This document shows, in pieces, positions 46,501 to 58,486 of a DNA stretch of 64,000 nucleotides (position 1 is the stretch's first letter; each line of letters starts with the position of its first letter). The position numbers and the translations under genes are program-made. Under the pieces are notes generated by a model. That model was given only the letters and a program-made list of their open reading frames with translations. It was not told where the DNA came from and did no database searches. The stretch is taken from contig MNCI01013742.1 in NCBI GenBank assembly GCA_015680685.1, positions 3,203 through 67,202 of the forward strand. Direction: 5' to 3'. The DNA comes from Gnetum montanum (lineage: Eukaryota; Streptophyta; Gnetopsida; Gnetales; Gnetaceae).

Positions 46501-47120
46501 CTTCGGTTCCTAGTCTCTTCCATGGTCTTCAGTGGAATAATGGATCGAACCTTCTCCCCTATAAACCACATGTGCCCTTTCAGTTGTTGCATGATTCCTC
46601 TATGATTGTTAATCGTTGCAATCAATCATGGCACAAAGAAGAGTCTAAACAGTTTTGTCTCTCTCTATTTTCATAAGTGTGGAGCCTTTCGACTCTTCCA
46701 AAAATTAAACAATTTCTTTGGTACCTCTTGCATCAAGGCATGCCTATCGGTAAACGTCGTGAATACCTTGGGACTCCAAACCCTAGTTGCCCTCTCTGTG
46801 GAGGTTTTGATGATTTTTTCCACATTTTTTGGCATTGCCCTTTCACTTAGTCTTCATGGGAGTGGGTTTCTAAAGTGTTTCCTTTGTGCAAGTTTTCCCA
46901 TGAGGATATCTTGTTCAGCTTTCTGGCCACCCCCTCTACTGACCTTCAGTTTCTTTGGAAAGTTATTAGACCCCTCGTTCTTTACTATATATGGAAGCGT
47001 AGATGCACTGCTCTTTTCCAGAACACTGATTCGTCCAACTCTAACCATTTAACTATTATGGAAAAATCTCAAATTCTTGCCTTGTGCATTTCCAAATTTT
47101 ATCTCATACTTCTAAGTTAA
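43560..47120 (+). pseudogene. LINE ORF2: endonuclease, reverse transcriptase, zf-RVT
   Basis: ORF2 nicks the target and copies the RNA onto it. Its ATG overlaps the ORF1 stop as ATGA. The endonuclease begins MNLLS and shows LLLQEIK (43663), SIYAPND, GCDFNMMEF (43973) and SDHFPI (44258). Reverse transcriptase shows PGYDGF, LLNVVYKIW, LKLDYAKAYDN (about 45351), VRQGCPLAPYLF and FPDDS (45676), in place of the usual F/YADDT. The C-terminal zinc-ribbon (zf-RVT) is CPLCGGFDDFFHIFWHC (46789-46840). Breaks include TAG and TGA in the first ten codons, stops near 43811, 43920, 44158, 44660 and 45480, and a TAA at 46674. The 342-base gap falls just after the catalytic DD. The frame ends at TAA 47118-47120. 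Confidence 0.88.
45738..46079. other. Assembly gap (342 N) in LINE ORF2
   Basis: Run of N within the reverse transcriptase C-terminal part. Open frames crossing it are artefacts. Confidence 0.98.
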
Positions 47121-47475
47121 AGTTGGATACTAATCAGTTGTTTTATTGTTTGCAGCCTTGGAGTAGATACACCAACTCATGCACTCTTCCCAATCTTGAT
47201 CTGCTACATCAGAGTGTTTTATCATAATTTTGAGCATTTTTAGCTCTTTGTTTTTCTCCTAGTCTTATTAACTCTCAGTTCTTATTGATTCCCAGCATAA
47301 GGTTGCTCTATGGAATGTACTCCCACTCCCTGTGAAGGATTATGTATCAAACTATTTTCCTTCAACATCTGCATTTGTCATTATTCTTCTCCCTTTTTAA
47401 CCATCAATATGTTCAGATGTTGATCATGTACTTAATCTTATTTAATTAATAAAATTCTCTTTTTGGGGTCGGACA

Positions 47476-47495
47476 CCCCCCCCCCCCCCCCCCCC
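47476..47495 (+). other. Poly-C run at the 3' end of the LINE
   Basis: About 20 C follow TTTTTGGGGTCGGACA and directly abut the target duplication. AATAAAATTC lies about 30 bases upstream. Plant L1-type elements usually end in poly-A. Confidence 0.85.
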
Positions 47496-47511
47496 ATATT
47501 TAAATAATTTT
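47495..47511 (+). repeat. Target-site duplication of the LINE, right copy
   Basis: Perfect copy of 41869-41885; its first C may belong to the tail. Confidence 0.9.
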
Positions 47512-50500
47512 TTATATTCAACTTGGTAATCCCATGTCATAGATTCAATTATATTGGGTAGCTTGGAGATATTAATTAAAATAAATTAATAAAAATAATT
47601 CTAAAATTGATTTGGTAGATTCTCAATGTCTCAATGGATGTAAGTAAAAAAGTTTAGTTTCATTATGCATTATGTATGATGGTTTGATATTATGCACTAT
47701 ATAGATAGCTATATTTATGGTGCTTTCATTATGTCTTGTTCGTAGCCATATGTTGTATTGAAATGGTTTAATGAGTTAGCAATTTCCATGGATGATGATA
47801 TCAGCTAAGCTTAGTTCAATTGGTAAAGAAATGTGTATTTAGTATGTTATAATATGTGATGTGCTATGGTGTCTTTGGTTAGAATTTATATAATGTTTTG
47901 TACCATGTGGTATTAGCAATTACTATGAGTTAGTAAATTCATTTATTATTCATCTTGGTTTATGGCTTTCCTTTTTATGTAAGCCAAGTAATTTGTGTAT
48001 ATTTTATTTAGTGTTTATTAAATTAAGTATAAGTTTATGCAAGGGAAATTTTTTTGTTTTATGGATTATGAGATGTATGAGACAGTTTTAGTTTGGTATT
48101 TCATTACTTAGATTTATAGATTGTTTAGTAGATTTGTTTTTAATGATTCTGTTATAACTGTACCTAAAAGTGGATTATGATTATGACTCGCTTTTCTTGG
48201 GGTTTTCTTATGGAAATAATAAGTTTCATCTAGGGTTAGGGATAGATTATTTTTATAAAAAAATCCAAAATGTATTCTAATTGGGCACAACTAGCATTCA
48301 CTGAATTAAGTAGAAGCTCTATTAGAGACTTGTAGTGGTGTGTTCATGGTTCATGTATTTGCATGCATACTTTGTTGAATTGTGATAAACATACTCTTTT
48401 CCTTTGATTTTTATGCTTTAAATTTATAGATGATATTTGTTAGATCTATATCCTTACTTTTTTGGTTCAATAGGTTATTGTAATTTTGGCCAAATAAAGG
48501 TTTTGTGGAATTCTACATTTCTATGAAATAGTATTTATCATTTTTATATGGAATTGATATTTATTGAAAATGATGCACCAACTTGTGATGCGCTCTTAGG
48601 TATAAATTCCATGTATCATTGGACAATAACATTATTTAACTTGGATTTTTGTGGGGCTTTTCTTATGTAGTTTGGATTATAGATATTTCCCCTTCAGTTG
48701 GTATCATATAGTTGAGCATTATGTTTCCAATAAATTTTTGTTTTGATCTCTTAATAGCCTAGAAATATTTGGGCATTATTTGAATCCTTTTTCTAGATAA
48801 ACTAATGTTTGAGTGCTGACCACAAGTTCATCATGGGTCATGATAAAATTACTAATCTTGACCATGGGTCATGATAAGGTTGTGGTTAGGTGCGATGGGT
48901 TATGGTAATGTCTTCATAATATTTGAGCCTCAAAATGCTAAAAGATGATCTTTTCATTTAAGTTTTTAAGTACAGCATGAGTTGTAATGAATTAAGTCAT
49001 AGTGAGTCATCGTTGGTCCTAGTTAGATCATGATGATTTAGATTTTTGCTAATTTTCCATTATTTTTTGTTATTTAGAAAATGGTATAGACCATGGATCA
49101 TGGTGAGATCATGGTCTACTATTTTTTAGCATTTCTAAAAATTTGTGTGATTTGAACTATTTGAACTAAGTTTTGGAATGTTGGTCCAACTTGAAGTATT
49201 ATTTTGGATAGACTTTGATTTTAGAAGTCATCTTAATTTATGTCTCTTCAATGAAATCATGTGTTTTTTACTGTGTTTGTTCACCTATGTTTTGATTTAT
49301 AGTTTCTTCATCACCAATGTAGGTTGTTATGATAATTTGAATGTATGGTTGTTACTTATAAAAAAAGCTAGTATTGAGTTGTGTGGTTGGTTGGTGATGG
49401 AAATTCTAGAGGCTTGTTTTTAACCTCCATAGGGATGCATCAATGAGCCTTTTCTCATAGGCCCTATCTTTTGGAAGACAAGGAAAATTCATACTTCCAC
49501 TTGTCTTTTTTTCTCTAGAATTTTAGAGGGAATGCTTAACATCTTTAGCACTAGATATGTTTGTGAATAGTAGGGATGTTTAACAACACTAGGGCTAGTT
49601 GAAATTAATTAATAAATCCACATGCATGGTAGATAATTACAGATGATGATTTTATCAATCCTTATATTAACTATTTCACATATTAATCTCGAGTGTGATG
49701 CATGCTAGTCTCTTTATGTGTTGATTGGTTGGTGGTGACATGAAAGGTCGAATATATGTTATGATTTTTCTTATTATGATATGATAGTATGGTGTATGCT
49801 AAATGAAAATATTCCTTTACATATCAAAGTACCCTTACCTAGCCCTTATTTATGGTTCTTTTCCTCTGTTAATTGGGAAAAGGTACAAGGATTTCTTACT
49901 TAGTTATACTAATTATCTCTTATTTTGAAGTCACCAAGGCTTAGGAGAAGGAAGATCATTAGCTTGGCTAAGATGCTTGATGATTATTCCCTTGTCATAT
50001 TTTCCTATTTTATAGTAGACATTTCATTATATTCATGATTATGTATATTGGTTAATGTAGTTGATGGATTTATTCAATTATTTCTATTTGGTTTATCATG
50101 CTATATTTTGATGGATTTATGTTATATGAATTATTTCACATGTATGTATATTTGGTTTACCTTATGCTTAATATATATGCAATTATTTTCTTTATGATCA
50201 TCATCATTATCATCCTATCCTTATCTCCACAAAATAAGCTCAACTACATGAGTTCTCTTTCATCATGCATCTCTATGAAGAGCTAGATATTTTTCCACAA
50301 CTGGTCCTTATAACTACTACACCTTACATTAAGGAAACTCCTTTTAATCTTCCATAATTGAAAAAGAACTCATCCATGATTTTACATTTAGCTGCCAACT
50401 TGATGTTAGCCCTCTTTCTTTCTCATGTGGGCTTGGAATTAGCATTGGCAACATTCTAATGTTATAGTTTCTAAACATATATTTTGATCATGCTCCAAGT

Positions 50501-50791
50501 AGCAAGTCTTAGCATTTTCCTTTAAATTGAACCTATAAAGTATAAAATGGAATCCATATGCACTAATCATGTGAGAAATCTAGAATTCATGATTCTATTC
50601 ATGTTAGTGTAGATTCATAATTTTATTCTATTTGATGGTTGTTATTTTTATTTCTTAGATCATGTACTCTCTACCATACCTTGTTAGCATTTATTATTTA
50701 GTCATATCATTTTCTATCATAATCTTGATCATTATAGGGGTTCATTGACACATAATGCCCTCTTTCCTAGGTTAGGTAGAAGGATTTTACA
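47512..50791 (+). repeat. 5' LTR of the Tekay-like element, main part
   Basis: It resumes the LTR after the LINE and aligns with the 3' LTR up to about 48975, for example ACCATGTGGTATTAGCA at about 47902 and 55551. Beyond that the 3' LTR is lost. It ends TTTTACA before the primer site. All open frames in it (49178-49423, 50098-50286) lack known motifs. Confidence 0.75.
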
Positions 50792-50794
50792 ACT

Positions 50795-50806
50795 TGATAT
50801 TAGAGC
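50795..50806 (+). other. Primer-binding site, initiator tRNA-Met type, Tekay-like element
   Basis: TGATATTAGAGC plus the following ATTAGTTC match TGGTATCAGAGC with two G-to-A or C-to-T type changes; three bases separate it from the LTR end. Confidence 0.75.
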
Positions 50807-50839
50807 ATTAGTTCTCTCAAGTTCATAAAAGTTTGTGGT

Positions 50840-51620
50840 TTATGTTTAGTGATGATAAATGGTAGAACTTGTCAGGAAGTAGGTAGGAAAAAGGATGTTA
50901 GACTTAGTAACTTGGCTTCAAATCCTAATCGTATTTCAAACTCTTTGGTTGAACATGAGATATGACTTGAGGTATAGATTCTAGTTGCTAAAATCCCTAC
51001 TTCAAATGAGGTTATCAAGGTTAATAGTAATTATTACTTTCTTAAGTTCATCAGTAGATAAATAAGAACTCTAACAGTACATGATCTGGAGGAAGTGGTT
51101 TGGGTAGTAGTAGATAGTCCTTGAAAAGGAAGCTTATGGAAACATTTTATAGGATCACCTACCTTTAAGAGTGAGTAGGAGCCTATCATTACTATTAAAT
51201 GGATTGAGAAGATCAATAAGACTTTTTAAGTTGATGGGTTGTTCTTCTAAGCAATAGACTCGGTTGGTTGTATACCAATTAGAGTGAGGCATTGAAAGGA
51301 TATCAAAATTCTTTGGAATAAGTTATTAGTAATTTTCAATGAGCATTATGTTCCTTATGATCATGTGCAAGCAAAGTTAAATGAGTTTTATTAGTTATAT
51401 CAAAACAAAAAAAAACTAGACTATCCCCAAGTATGATATTAAGTTTTCTTAATTGAATATGTAAATGCCTCACATGTAGACATATGAGATGGCTAGGTCT
51501 AAGTGCTTTATCCATAGATTATATATTTATATTAAGGATGAAATACTCATCATTTAGAAACATATGAGGATTCTTGTGTTCTTGTGATGGGTTTAAAGCA
51601 TAGTTAGTAGGTAGAGGTAC
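50840..51620 (+). pseudogene. Gag of the Tekay-like element
   Basis: The clearest part (about 51135-51240) reads LWKHFIGSPTFKSE, a stop, then EPIITIKWIEKINKTF, the start of a chromovirus gag domain (F....P..F.G...P..A..W...IE..F). Later blocks such as VIFNEHYVPYDHVQAKLNEF correspond to the F...Y.P...R..K..EF block. More than ten stops interrupt it. No zinc knuckle is seen. Confidence 0.6.
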
Positions 51621-52179
51621 CTTATTGTAATTAGACTTAGAAAAGAATCTAGCCTTTGAAAGGAGAATTAGGCAAATCCAAGTGGATTAAGAAGTTAGAG
51701 TGGAAGTAGCTAGTAGCAAAAATAATATATTAGTGACATGGACATGCATGAGCTTCTTTCTTAATTCTCTTGTAGGACAGTTGAGCATGTTAAAACAAAT
51801 TACCTCAGCTATTTCATTTGTAATCAATAAAGTCACAAGAGGCACTAAATATTTGAAGCATTTGGGTGGTATGCTATAATAGGATGACAAGATAGCAAGA
51901 GATTAGAGAATTTCAAGTCTTAGAACCTAGAGATAGGTGTATAATCTTATTGACTATCTATTAGACATACAATCCAACACCATTATTGAAGTATAAGATA
52001 TAATGTTAGGTTTTAGTTTTAAATCTCTTTGATTCCAATTTTTGACATTGTTTTATAAATCAAAGGATAATTAGTCAGTTGGGGTTGAAGAGTTAGCCTT
52101 TAATATAGGGGTTAGTAGTAAGGATCATGGGTGAAAGATTAGTCATACTGAATCATGTCTATTGATTTGTGTCATTAGT

Positions 52180-53650
52180 GCTATATGATGTTTTCTAGAT
52201 TGATAATTTGAATATCATAAGCTTGGAAGAATATGATATTATTTTAGGCATAGATTAGTTATCTTAATTTAATGGTAGCTTGGATTATTTCTATAAGAAA
52301 CTTTTCTTATTATTAAATAATGGTATCTAGGTAACTCTACATACTAAATTGTAGAAGGTTAAGTTGTATCTCTTCTCCTCCAAGTCTCTTCATTGTTTGA
52401 TGTAAAAGGATCACATGTGCTATGCAACTCCAATTAGTGAAGCTAGTTTGATAGAGGTTAAAAATATTATTGTGATTTGCAAATATTTTATATTATTTAA
52501 TTTATATTTTCTTAGTTTTTCTCCTATGCAAGATGTGAGTCTGAGATTTCTTTTAAATGCAATGAAAAATCTATCTTTACGGTACCATATAGGATGTCAT
52601 CAATCTAGCTAGTAGAGCTAAAGGTTCAGCTTCAAGAGCTATTGGATAAGAGTTTTATTCATCTAAGTATGTCTCCTTGGGGTACCTCTATCTTCTTCAT
52701 AAATAAAAAGGATGATAATTTGTGATTATGCATTGAATACTAGAAGATTGAGTTGTTAACAATTAAGAACAAGTATCCTCTACCTTATTTGATTAGTTAT
52801 AAGAAGCTAAAATGTTTTTGAAGATAGATCAAAAGTTTGGATATCACCAAGAGAAAAGTAAAAGAAAAATGTTTCTACAAAAAACTTCTAAACCTAATAT
52901 GGATATTATGAGTCCTTGATCTTACCATTTACACTTGCTAATGCTCGTGCAATGTTAATTTATCTCATTAATACTATCATGAAATCATACGTAGGCCCAT
53001 TTATCATTGTTTTTATTAATGAAATTTTGATGTATTCTCAATTAGAGTACCTACATGAGTAGCATTTGAAGATGATATTACAAACTCTATGTGAGCATCA
53101 GTTATATGATCAACTATCCAAGTATTCTTTTTTATGGAAAGAATTTCAATTTTTAGGACATGTTGTGTTGAAAGCAAGAGTGGTAGTGGAACCTACAAAG
53201 ATTTTATTTATTTAATATTGGCTAGTTCCTAGGAATATGGATGAGGTAAGGAGATTTTCTGGCTTAGTAGGTTAGTATAGGAGCTTCATGAAGAAACTCT
53301 CTCATATCACTTTGCCTCTAATGAAATTGTTGTGGACGGAGGTTGGGCTCATGTGGAAGCCATCCTATGAGGTTTCTTTTTAGGAGTTAAAGAGGAGATT
53401 GATTATGACTCTTATTTTAATCTTATATACTCATAGAAAGTTGTATGGTGTGTGTATATATGCTTTAAATGAAGGCTATGATTGTATTCTTATGTAAGAG
53501 GACAAGGTGATGACATATGCTTTAAGGTAGCTTAAGACTCACAAGATTTAGTATCTTGATTATAACCCTATGTTGGGTGCAGTAGTATTTGATCTTAAGG
53601 TGTGACATCATCAAATTTATGGTGAATAGTTGATCATCTAGATGTTTCAT
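52180..53650 (+). pseudogene. Protease, reverse transcriptase and RNase H of the Tekay-like element
   Basis: YDIILGID (about 52228) is the second conserved block of the Ty3/Gypsy protease. Reverse transcriptase starts at about 52622 with [20 protein letters not shown] and FFINKKDDN and continues to NKYPLP; the catalytic YxDD region near 53000-53040 is too decayed to read as more than a trace. RNase H is recognisable at about 53395-53640 (KLYGVCIYALNEGYDCILM, then VMTYALR, and AVVFDLKV), in place of the usual G..L.Q....I.Y.SR.L and E.LA.V.AL.. blocks. Frames change several times and stops are frequent. In an intact element these enzymes mature the particle and copy RNA to DNA. Confidence 0.75.
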
Positions 53651-53959
53651 AAAAGCTTATAGTATTTGATGAATTAGCTACAGTTAAATCTGTCAAAGAA
53701 GATGGGTAGATTTATTGATAAATTTTGATTTTAGCATCCTATATCAATTAGGCAAAAGAAACATAGTTATGAATGCCTTAAGTTATGTTACTAATAAAGT
53801 ACATAATCTAGTTATTTAATTTGATGTCTTAAAGTAGATTCAAGTAAAGTAGTAATGGGATCTATGATTTATATAGTTTAGGTAGGTATATGAGTCCATG
53901 ATGGCTTTAGATTCATATGGGCTACTTTAGCATTAGAATTGAATATGTGTATGTAAGTC

Positions 53960-54640
53960 CTTTCATCAAAGATTATTAGGGAGGCTCATTTGTATAAGTT
54001 CTAAATACATCATAGAAGTGATAAGATGTACTAGTTGCTAAGGAGGTTTTCTTGGTTGTCTAAAATAAAGAATTAGATTGAAGATTTTGTAACTAAGTGC
54101 TTGATATGTCAATTGGATACAATTGAGAATTAGCTCCTAGGAGGATATTTATATCCTCGTACTATTCTACAATGGAAGTCCAAGGTTATCAACATGAAAT
54201 TTATTATCAATTTACATTACACTAGGAATGGAAAGAATTTTATCTTGGTTGTGGTGGATTTGTTGGTCAAGTCTACTTATTCCTTGATCATGTAGAAAAT
54301 AGTCAATGGGGAAGATATCATTCATTTATTTCTTTCTGAGATAGTATGGCTTCATGAAATTATACTTAATATCATTTTATATTGTTAGGATAAATTTACT
54401 TCTTATTTCTAGTTTCCTTTCTAGGATAACTTGCACATCAATATGAATATGAGTTTTTCATACCATCCTCAAATGAATGGATAAGTAGAGAGGTTAACTA
54501 AATTTTGGAAGACATGTTGAGATTGTGCACTCTTCAAATTTTAGATAGTTAGAATAGATTATTATTGTTGGTTGATTTTACCTATAATAACAATTGCTAG
54601 ACTAGTTTGTAGATGGCACAATATTAAATATTATATGGTA
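53960..54640 (+). pseudogene. Integrase of the Tekay-like element
   Basis: The HHCC zinc-binding domain is visible at 53974-54113: EAHLYKF, stop, IHHRSDKMY, then DFVTKCLICQL. The catalytic core follows with NFILVVVDLLVKSTYSLIM (about 54236-54290), matching the VVVDRLTKSAHF block, and SYHPQMNG, stop, VER (about 54457-54492), matching the SYHPQTDGQTER block. The first catalytic Asp (usually MDFI) is read as MKFI at about 54196. Integrase inserts the DNA copy into chromosomes; this one cannot work. Confidence 0.75.
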
Positions 54641-54759
54641 GCTAATGTAAGACCCGTCTCTTCTAGAATGAGATAGGAGATTGACAATGAGTTAGTATAT
54701 ATTTGGTAGTACAAATGAAGAATTAGGTTAAAGCCATTGGAGAGTAGGTTAGGTTGTTT

Positions 54760-55240
54760 AGGAATGTGAGATGAGTTCTATCAACTATAGGAGAAGGCCC
54801 GTTAAGTTTTCAATTAGAGACAATGTGTTTTTATGTAAATATCATCTAAAGGGGCTAATGCATTTTGGTAGGAATGTTAATCTTACTCCCCAATACATAG
54901 GTCTATTTGAGATTATACATCATATGTGCAATGTGGATTATTATGTGAGTTTTCTTTCACAACTTTTAAGCATTCATGACTTGTTTCATGTATCAATGCT
55001 ACAAAAGTACATGTCATATGATAGTCATATCATTAACCAATCAAAGGTGTAGCTCTAGTCTAATGCCTCTTATGTAAAGTACCTAATTAGAATCATGAAT
55101 AGGATGGCATGAATACTTCAAGCAAGATTCTCCTAATGATTAAGATCTTATGGAATCATCATGGTTCTTAGGATGCTACTTGGAAGCTTAAGTCTAAAGG
55201 ATGTTAGACATACCCTAAGATCTTTGAGAAGAAAGATTCT
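54760..55240 (+). pseudogene. Integrase C-terminal region and chromodomain-like tail
   Basis: The open part (54771-55052) reads RRRPVKFSIRDNVFLCKYHL and PQYIGLFEIIHHMCNVDYYV, then HDLFHVSMLQKY, the GPY/F-type module that ends Ty3/Gypsy integrases. After further stops, ILWNHHGS, stop, DATWKLKSK and YPKIFE (about 55150-55230) match the last part of a chromovirus chromodomain (LW..H...EATWE.E......YP.LF). Such domains tether integrase to methylated histones, consistent with insertion into repeat DNA. Confidence 0.75.
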
Positions 55241-55250
55241 TAAGGGGAGG
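55241..55250 (+). other. Polypurine tract of the Tekay-like element
   Basis: AAGGGGAGGA directly precedes TGTGACATCC, the LTR start. This is the standard junction for this lineage. Confidence 0.8.
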
Positions 55251-57660
55251 ATGTGACATCCCACAATTTTGGCTTCTATATTTAGTATAATTTTATCTTA
55301 TTTGAGTATTTTTTTATGCATTATTTATGCTAGTTTGGTCATTTTCACTATGTGTGTGTGTGCGCGCGATATTTTCATTATGTATATTTCCTAGCTAGAT
55401 AATGCATTAACCTAGTTAAATGAGTTGGTAGGTATCATGGATGATGGTGTGGGTTGGACATACTTTGATAGTTAAAGTGACATGTGTTCGGTATGTTTTA
55501 TTAAATGATATGCCATAATATATTTGGTTAGAATTAGTATCATGTTTTTTACCATGTGGTATTAGCAGTTAGTATGGATTAGTAGTGTCATTTCTTATTT
55601 ATGTTAATTTATTTATTATGGGTTTTCTTTACAAGAGCATAATATATTATGTATATTTTATCTAGTATTTATTGAAGAAAGTTCAAGTTTACATGAGAAT
55701 GATATTTTTGTGTTATGGATAATGAGATGATGTCATGTGTATGAGATAGTTTTAGTTTAGTTTGGTATATTTTATCTAATGCTTAGTGAAGTTATTTTTA
55801 ATGGTTTTGTTATGTCTAGGTGAGAGTGAATTATCATTATGGTTAGATTTTCTTAGAGTTTTCTTTCAAAAAAATTAGTTTTCTTTAAGATTAGGATTAT
55901 ATTCTTTTTGCTATAAAAAATCCATACTCTATTCTAATTGGGCATAGCTAGCATTGCATAAGCTCTATGAAATTGAAGAATTGTGGCAATGCATTTGAGG
56001 TTTATGTGTCTATGTGTATGATACTTTGGATTGCTATGAGTGTATTTATCTTCTTTGATTTTATGCTTTAGATTTACATGTGAGATTTCTTGTCTCTTGC
56101 TTGTTAATTTACCAGTTTAGTAGGTTATCGCAATTCTAGTCAAAAAAGAGTTTTTGTGAGATTCTAGTTTTCTATAGAATACGTATTCATTATGCTCAAA
56201 TGGATATTGGTATTCACAAATAATGATGAACTAGTTTTTAAATATATTCTTAGTCATGGATTTTCATGTAATTGAAGAGTAGTGTATATTTTATAGTATT
56301 GAGATTTTGTGTTATTTTTCAAAATTAATTGGAATTTTTGTGAGATTTATCTTATGTGGTTTAGGTTAAGGTTACCGATGTTTTCCCTTAAGTCAATGAC
56401 ATGCAGTTGAGTATTACTGTTAGAGTTTGACTTTACATCTTGAGGTAACTCCACAATACTAGGATCTAATGAGTAGGAGGTAAGATTGTAACTCTCTTCT
56501 TTATGATAACTACTTTTTGTGATTATCTATAATTATGAGTATCGTAAGTCTTACTAACTTGACTTGAGTACTTACGAATCCTCTTAAGATGAACACTATT
56601 ATGTTGACTTAATTTATAATTTAGTAATCATAAGCTATTATAAATAATTTATAATAATTACCATTGCTAGTTCTAGTAAATTGCAATCATCACCTTTGAC
56701 TTTGCTATAATTTCAAATTCAATCATACTAAGATTATAAGAACCTCTTGTGTTTCAGTGGTGTTGCTCTTCCTTTGGAAGTACATCTTCTTTTTTATTGC
56801 ACCTGCTTTGCATTGTGAGCTAATGGCACACATATGATGCTTATTGGTTAGCTCACTATGAGCTATTATTCTTAGTCTTACATGGATTGGACCTCTTTCT
56901 TAAGTAGTCTTCATAACTACTTATCTTCATGACTTCTTAATTTGGCCCACTCTACAAAGTTGCTTATGTTCATAATGCATTGGTCTGTCTTTTAGGTTTT
57001 GGACATATTCAAAAAATCAACTTCTCTTCTTTTACATCTTTTTCTACTTATAACTTGAAGCAATTACTAATTCATACTTTTACAAATCACCACCTTTTTA
57101 ATCTTCTAACTTACAAATACTTTAATGGATATTTTTTTAATGTTGTGTTTTCTCTTCTTTATTTATCATCCAATTTGTTCATTCATTTTCCTGTTCATGC
57201 AATTGTACAAATTCTTGTTTATGTACTTGTACACTTTCTCATTCATTTTTTCACTTGATCTTACTTAATTATCTATATTCTTATTTCATACTACATAGTT
57301 TACAAAAGACTCAGTTTTCTTTATACTTCATACGGAATTATAACTATTGGTAAATCACTATAATCTTTCATAATTGCTAATAGATTCAAATAAGAAACTA
57401 ATAATTCTATCTTAACTTAAGAGTGTATGCTTTAACAATTGTGTTTCCATTGAGTTATTATTTTAATCACTTGGGCATCTAGGAATGTTTGGTTTTCATT
57501 TGAACTTTATTTTTGGTCCAATTGATGTTCAAGTTGAACCATAAGTTTGAAATGGGTTGTGCTAAAAATGTTGGCCTTAACCACAAATTTTGAATAGGAG
57601 ACCATGGGTTATGGTAAGGTTCAAGTCTTAAAATGTAAAAATTTTAAAGGATTTAATATG
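55251..57660 (+). repeat. 3' LTR of the Tekay-like element, truncated
   Basis: It starts TGTGACATCCCACAATTTTG and aligns with the 5' LTR except for a 1.02-kb insertion at 56418-57437. Similarity ends near 57660, so more than half is lost. A TG/CG dinucleotide run (TGTGTGTGTGCGCGCG) sits at about 55351-55368. Confidence 0.75.
56418..57437. mobile_element. Solo LTR inserted in the 3' LTR of the Tekay-like element
   Basis: The 1020-bp insert begins TGTTAGAG and ends CTTTAACA, a near-perfect terminal inverted repeat with TG...CA tips. It is absent from the other LTR at the same point (GAGCATTATGTTTCC near 48718). The flanks ATTAC (56413-56417) and ATTGT (57438-57442) each fit the empty-site ATTAT with one or two changes, as an aged 5-bp target duplication. 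No internal region is present. TGTTAGAG starts are common in Copia LTRs, but the family is unproven. Orientation is unknown. Confidence 0.75.
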
Positions 57661-58486
57661 TTTATCGAGCATTACATTTTAGCTATCTATATGATGTTCA
57701 TTATCATGGTGGTGTGATGTCATTATTATAGTGATATCACCTCCACAATGGAATACTATGTTTATAGCTAGTTAATTATCTATATTAATTATTAGTTAGT
57801 TACTTTTAAATAAATGGTTGTGTTCTTTTCCAACAACATGATAGTTACAGTACCCCTATAAATACTCATATGAAATCAAAAATGTGTTAAGTGTAAAGTA
57901 TAACAAAGATGAAGCCTAAGAGTGAATTTACTTTGCATCTCCAATAGCTCTTTATTTCTATGAAATTTGTTTTCTTTGTCTACTTAACTTAGTTTTATGG
58001 TTTTCATATATACTATGGTGTTATTGTTATTATTAAATTGTTAATAATAAATATTAAATAATTAAAAATTATTTATTAATTCCTAAAATCTTACAGTCAC
58101 ATTGATCACATAAAACTTAATATGATATTGAAGTGGAGTTTATGTTGATGAAATGTATCACTACATGATACTCAATAGTTTGTTTACTAACTATTTGAAA
58201 AAAATGTCACATAGTGGGAAATTAAAAACACAACCATGTGTGTTCTCAAATAGGAAACATATTATCAAATTTACTTCTTCTCTATTTTTAGAGAAAATAA
58301 CCTATTTTCAAAGGATACATCATATTTTAGGAGGAAACAATATTGGAATTATCATTCCTACCATGATTATTATGGTTTAGAACTCAAGGTGGAATAACCC
58401 ATGATGGATTAACTAAATATGGAATAACTCACAATGAAGGATCACTTTCTACAATGAATAAGCCATCTTTCAAGAAGATCAAAATG
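57661..58486 (+). repeat. LTR-like remnant with TATA box
   Basis: CCCCTATAAATACTCATATG (about 57853-57872) is a strong plant-type TATA context, preceded by the near-palindrome GTGATGTCATTATTATAGTGATATCAC-like region. It may be U3-R-U5 of another element ending near 58096 (CTTACA). The open frame 58153-58380 matches nothing I recognise. Confidence 0.4.

Larger units (their letters stand above)
41886..47494 (+). mobile_element. L1-type LINE, nearly full length, with poly-C tail
   Basis: A 5' untranslated region (41886-42340) is followed by ORF1, ORF2 and a 3' region ending in 20 C. Perfect 17-bp duplications flank it, which marks target-primed insertion, and it sits in the LTR of the Tekay-like element. 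It is GC-richer and has far fewer stops than its host, so it is the youngest large insertion in the window. A 342-base gap removes part of ORF2. Confidence 0.92.
41832..57660 (+). mobile_element. Tekay/Del-like Ty3/Gypsy element with LINE and solo-LTR insertions
   Basis: LTRs (41832-50791, interrupted by the LINE; 55251 to about 57660, interrupted by a solo LTR and truncated) flank a primer site, gag, protease, reverse transcriptase, RNase H, integrase and a chromodomain-like tail, all on the plus strand and full of stops. Without the LINE the 5' LTR is about 3.3 kb. Domain order with RNase H before integrase is that of Ty3/Gypsy, and the tail ATWKLKSK...YPKIFE fits chromoviruses. Confidence 0.85.

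Noticed and set aside
57000-57258. Hydrophobic plus-strand frame resembling a membrane protein
   Set aside because: It falls within the 1020-bp solo LTR and is T-rich; hydrophobicity follows from T in the second codon position.
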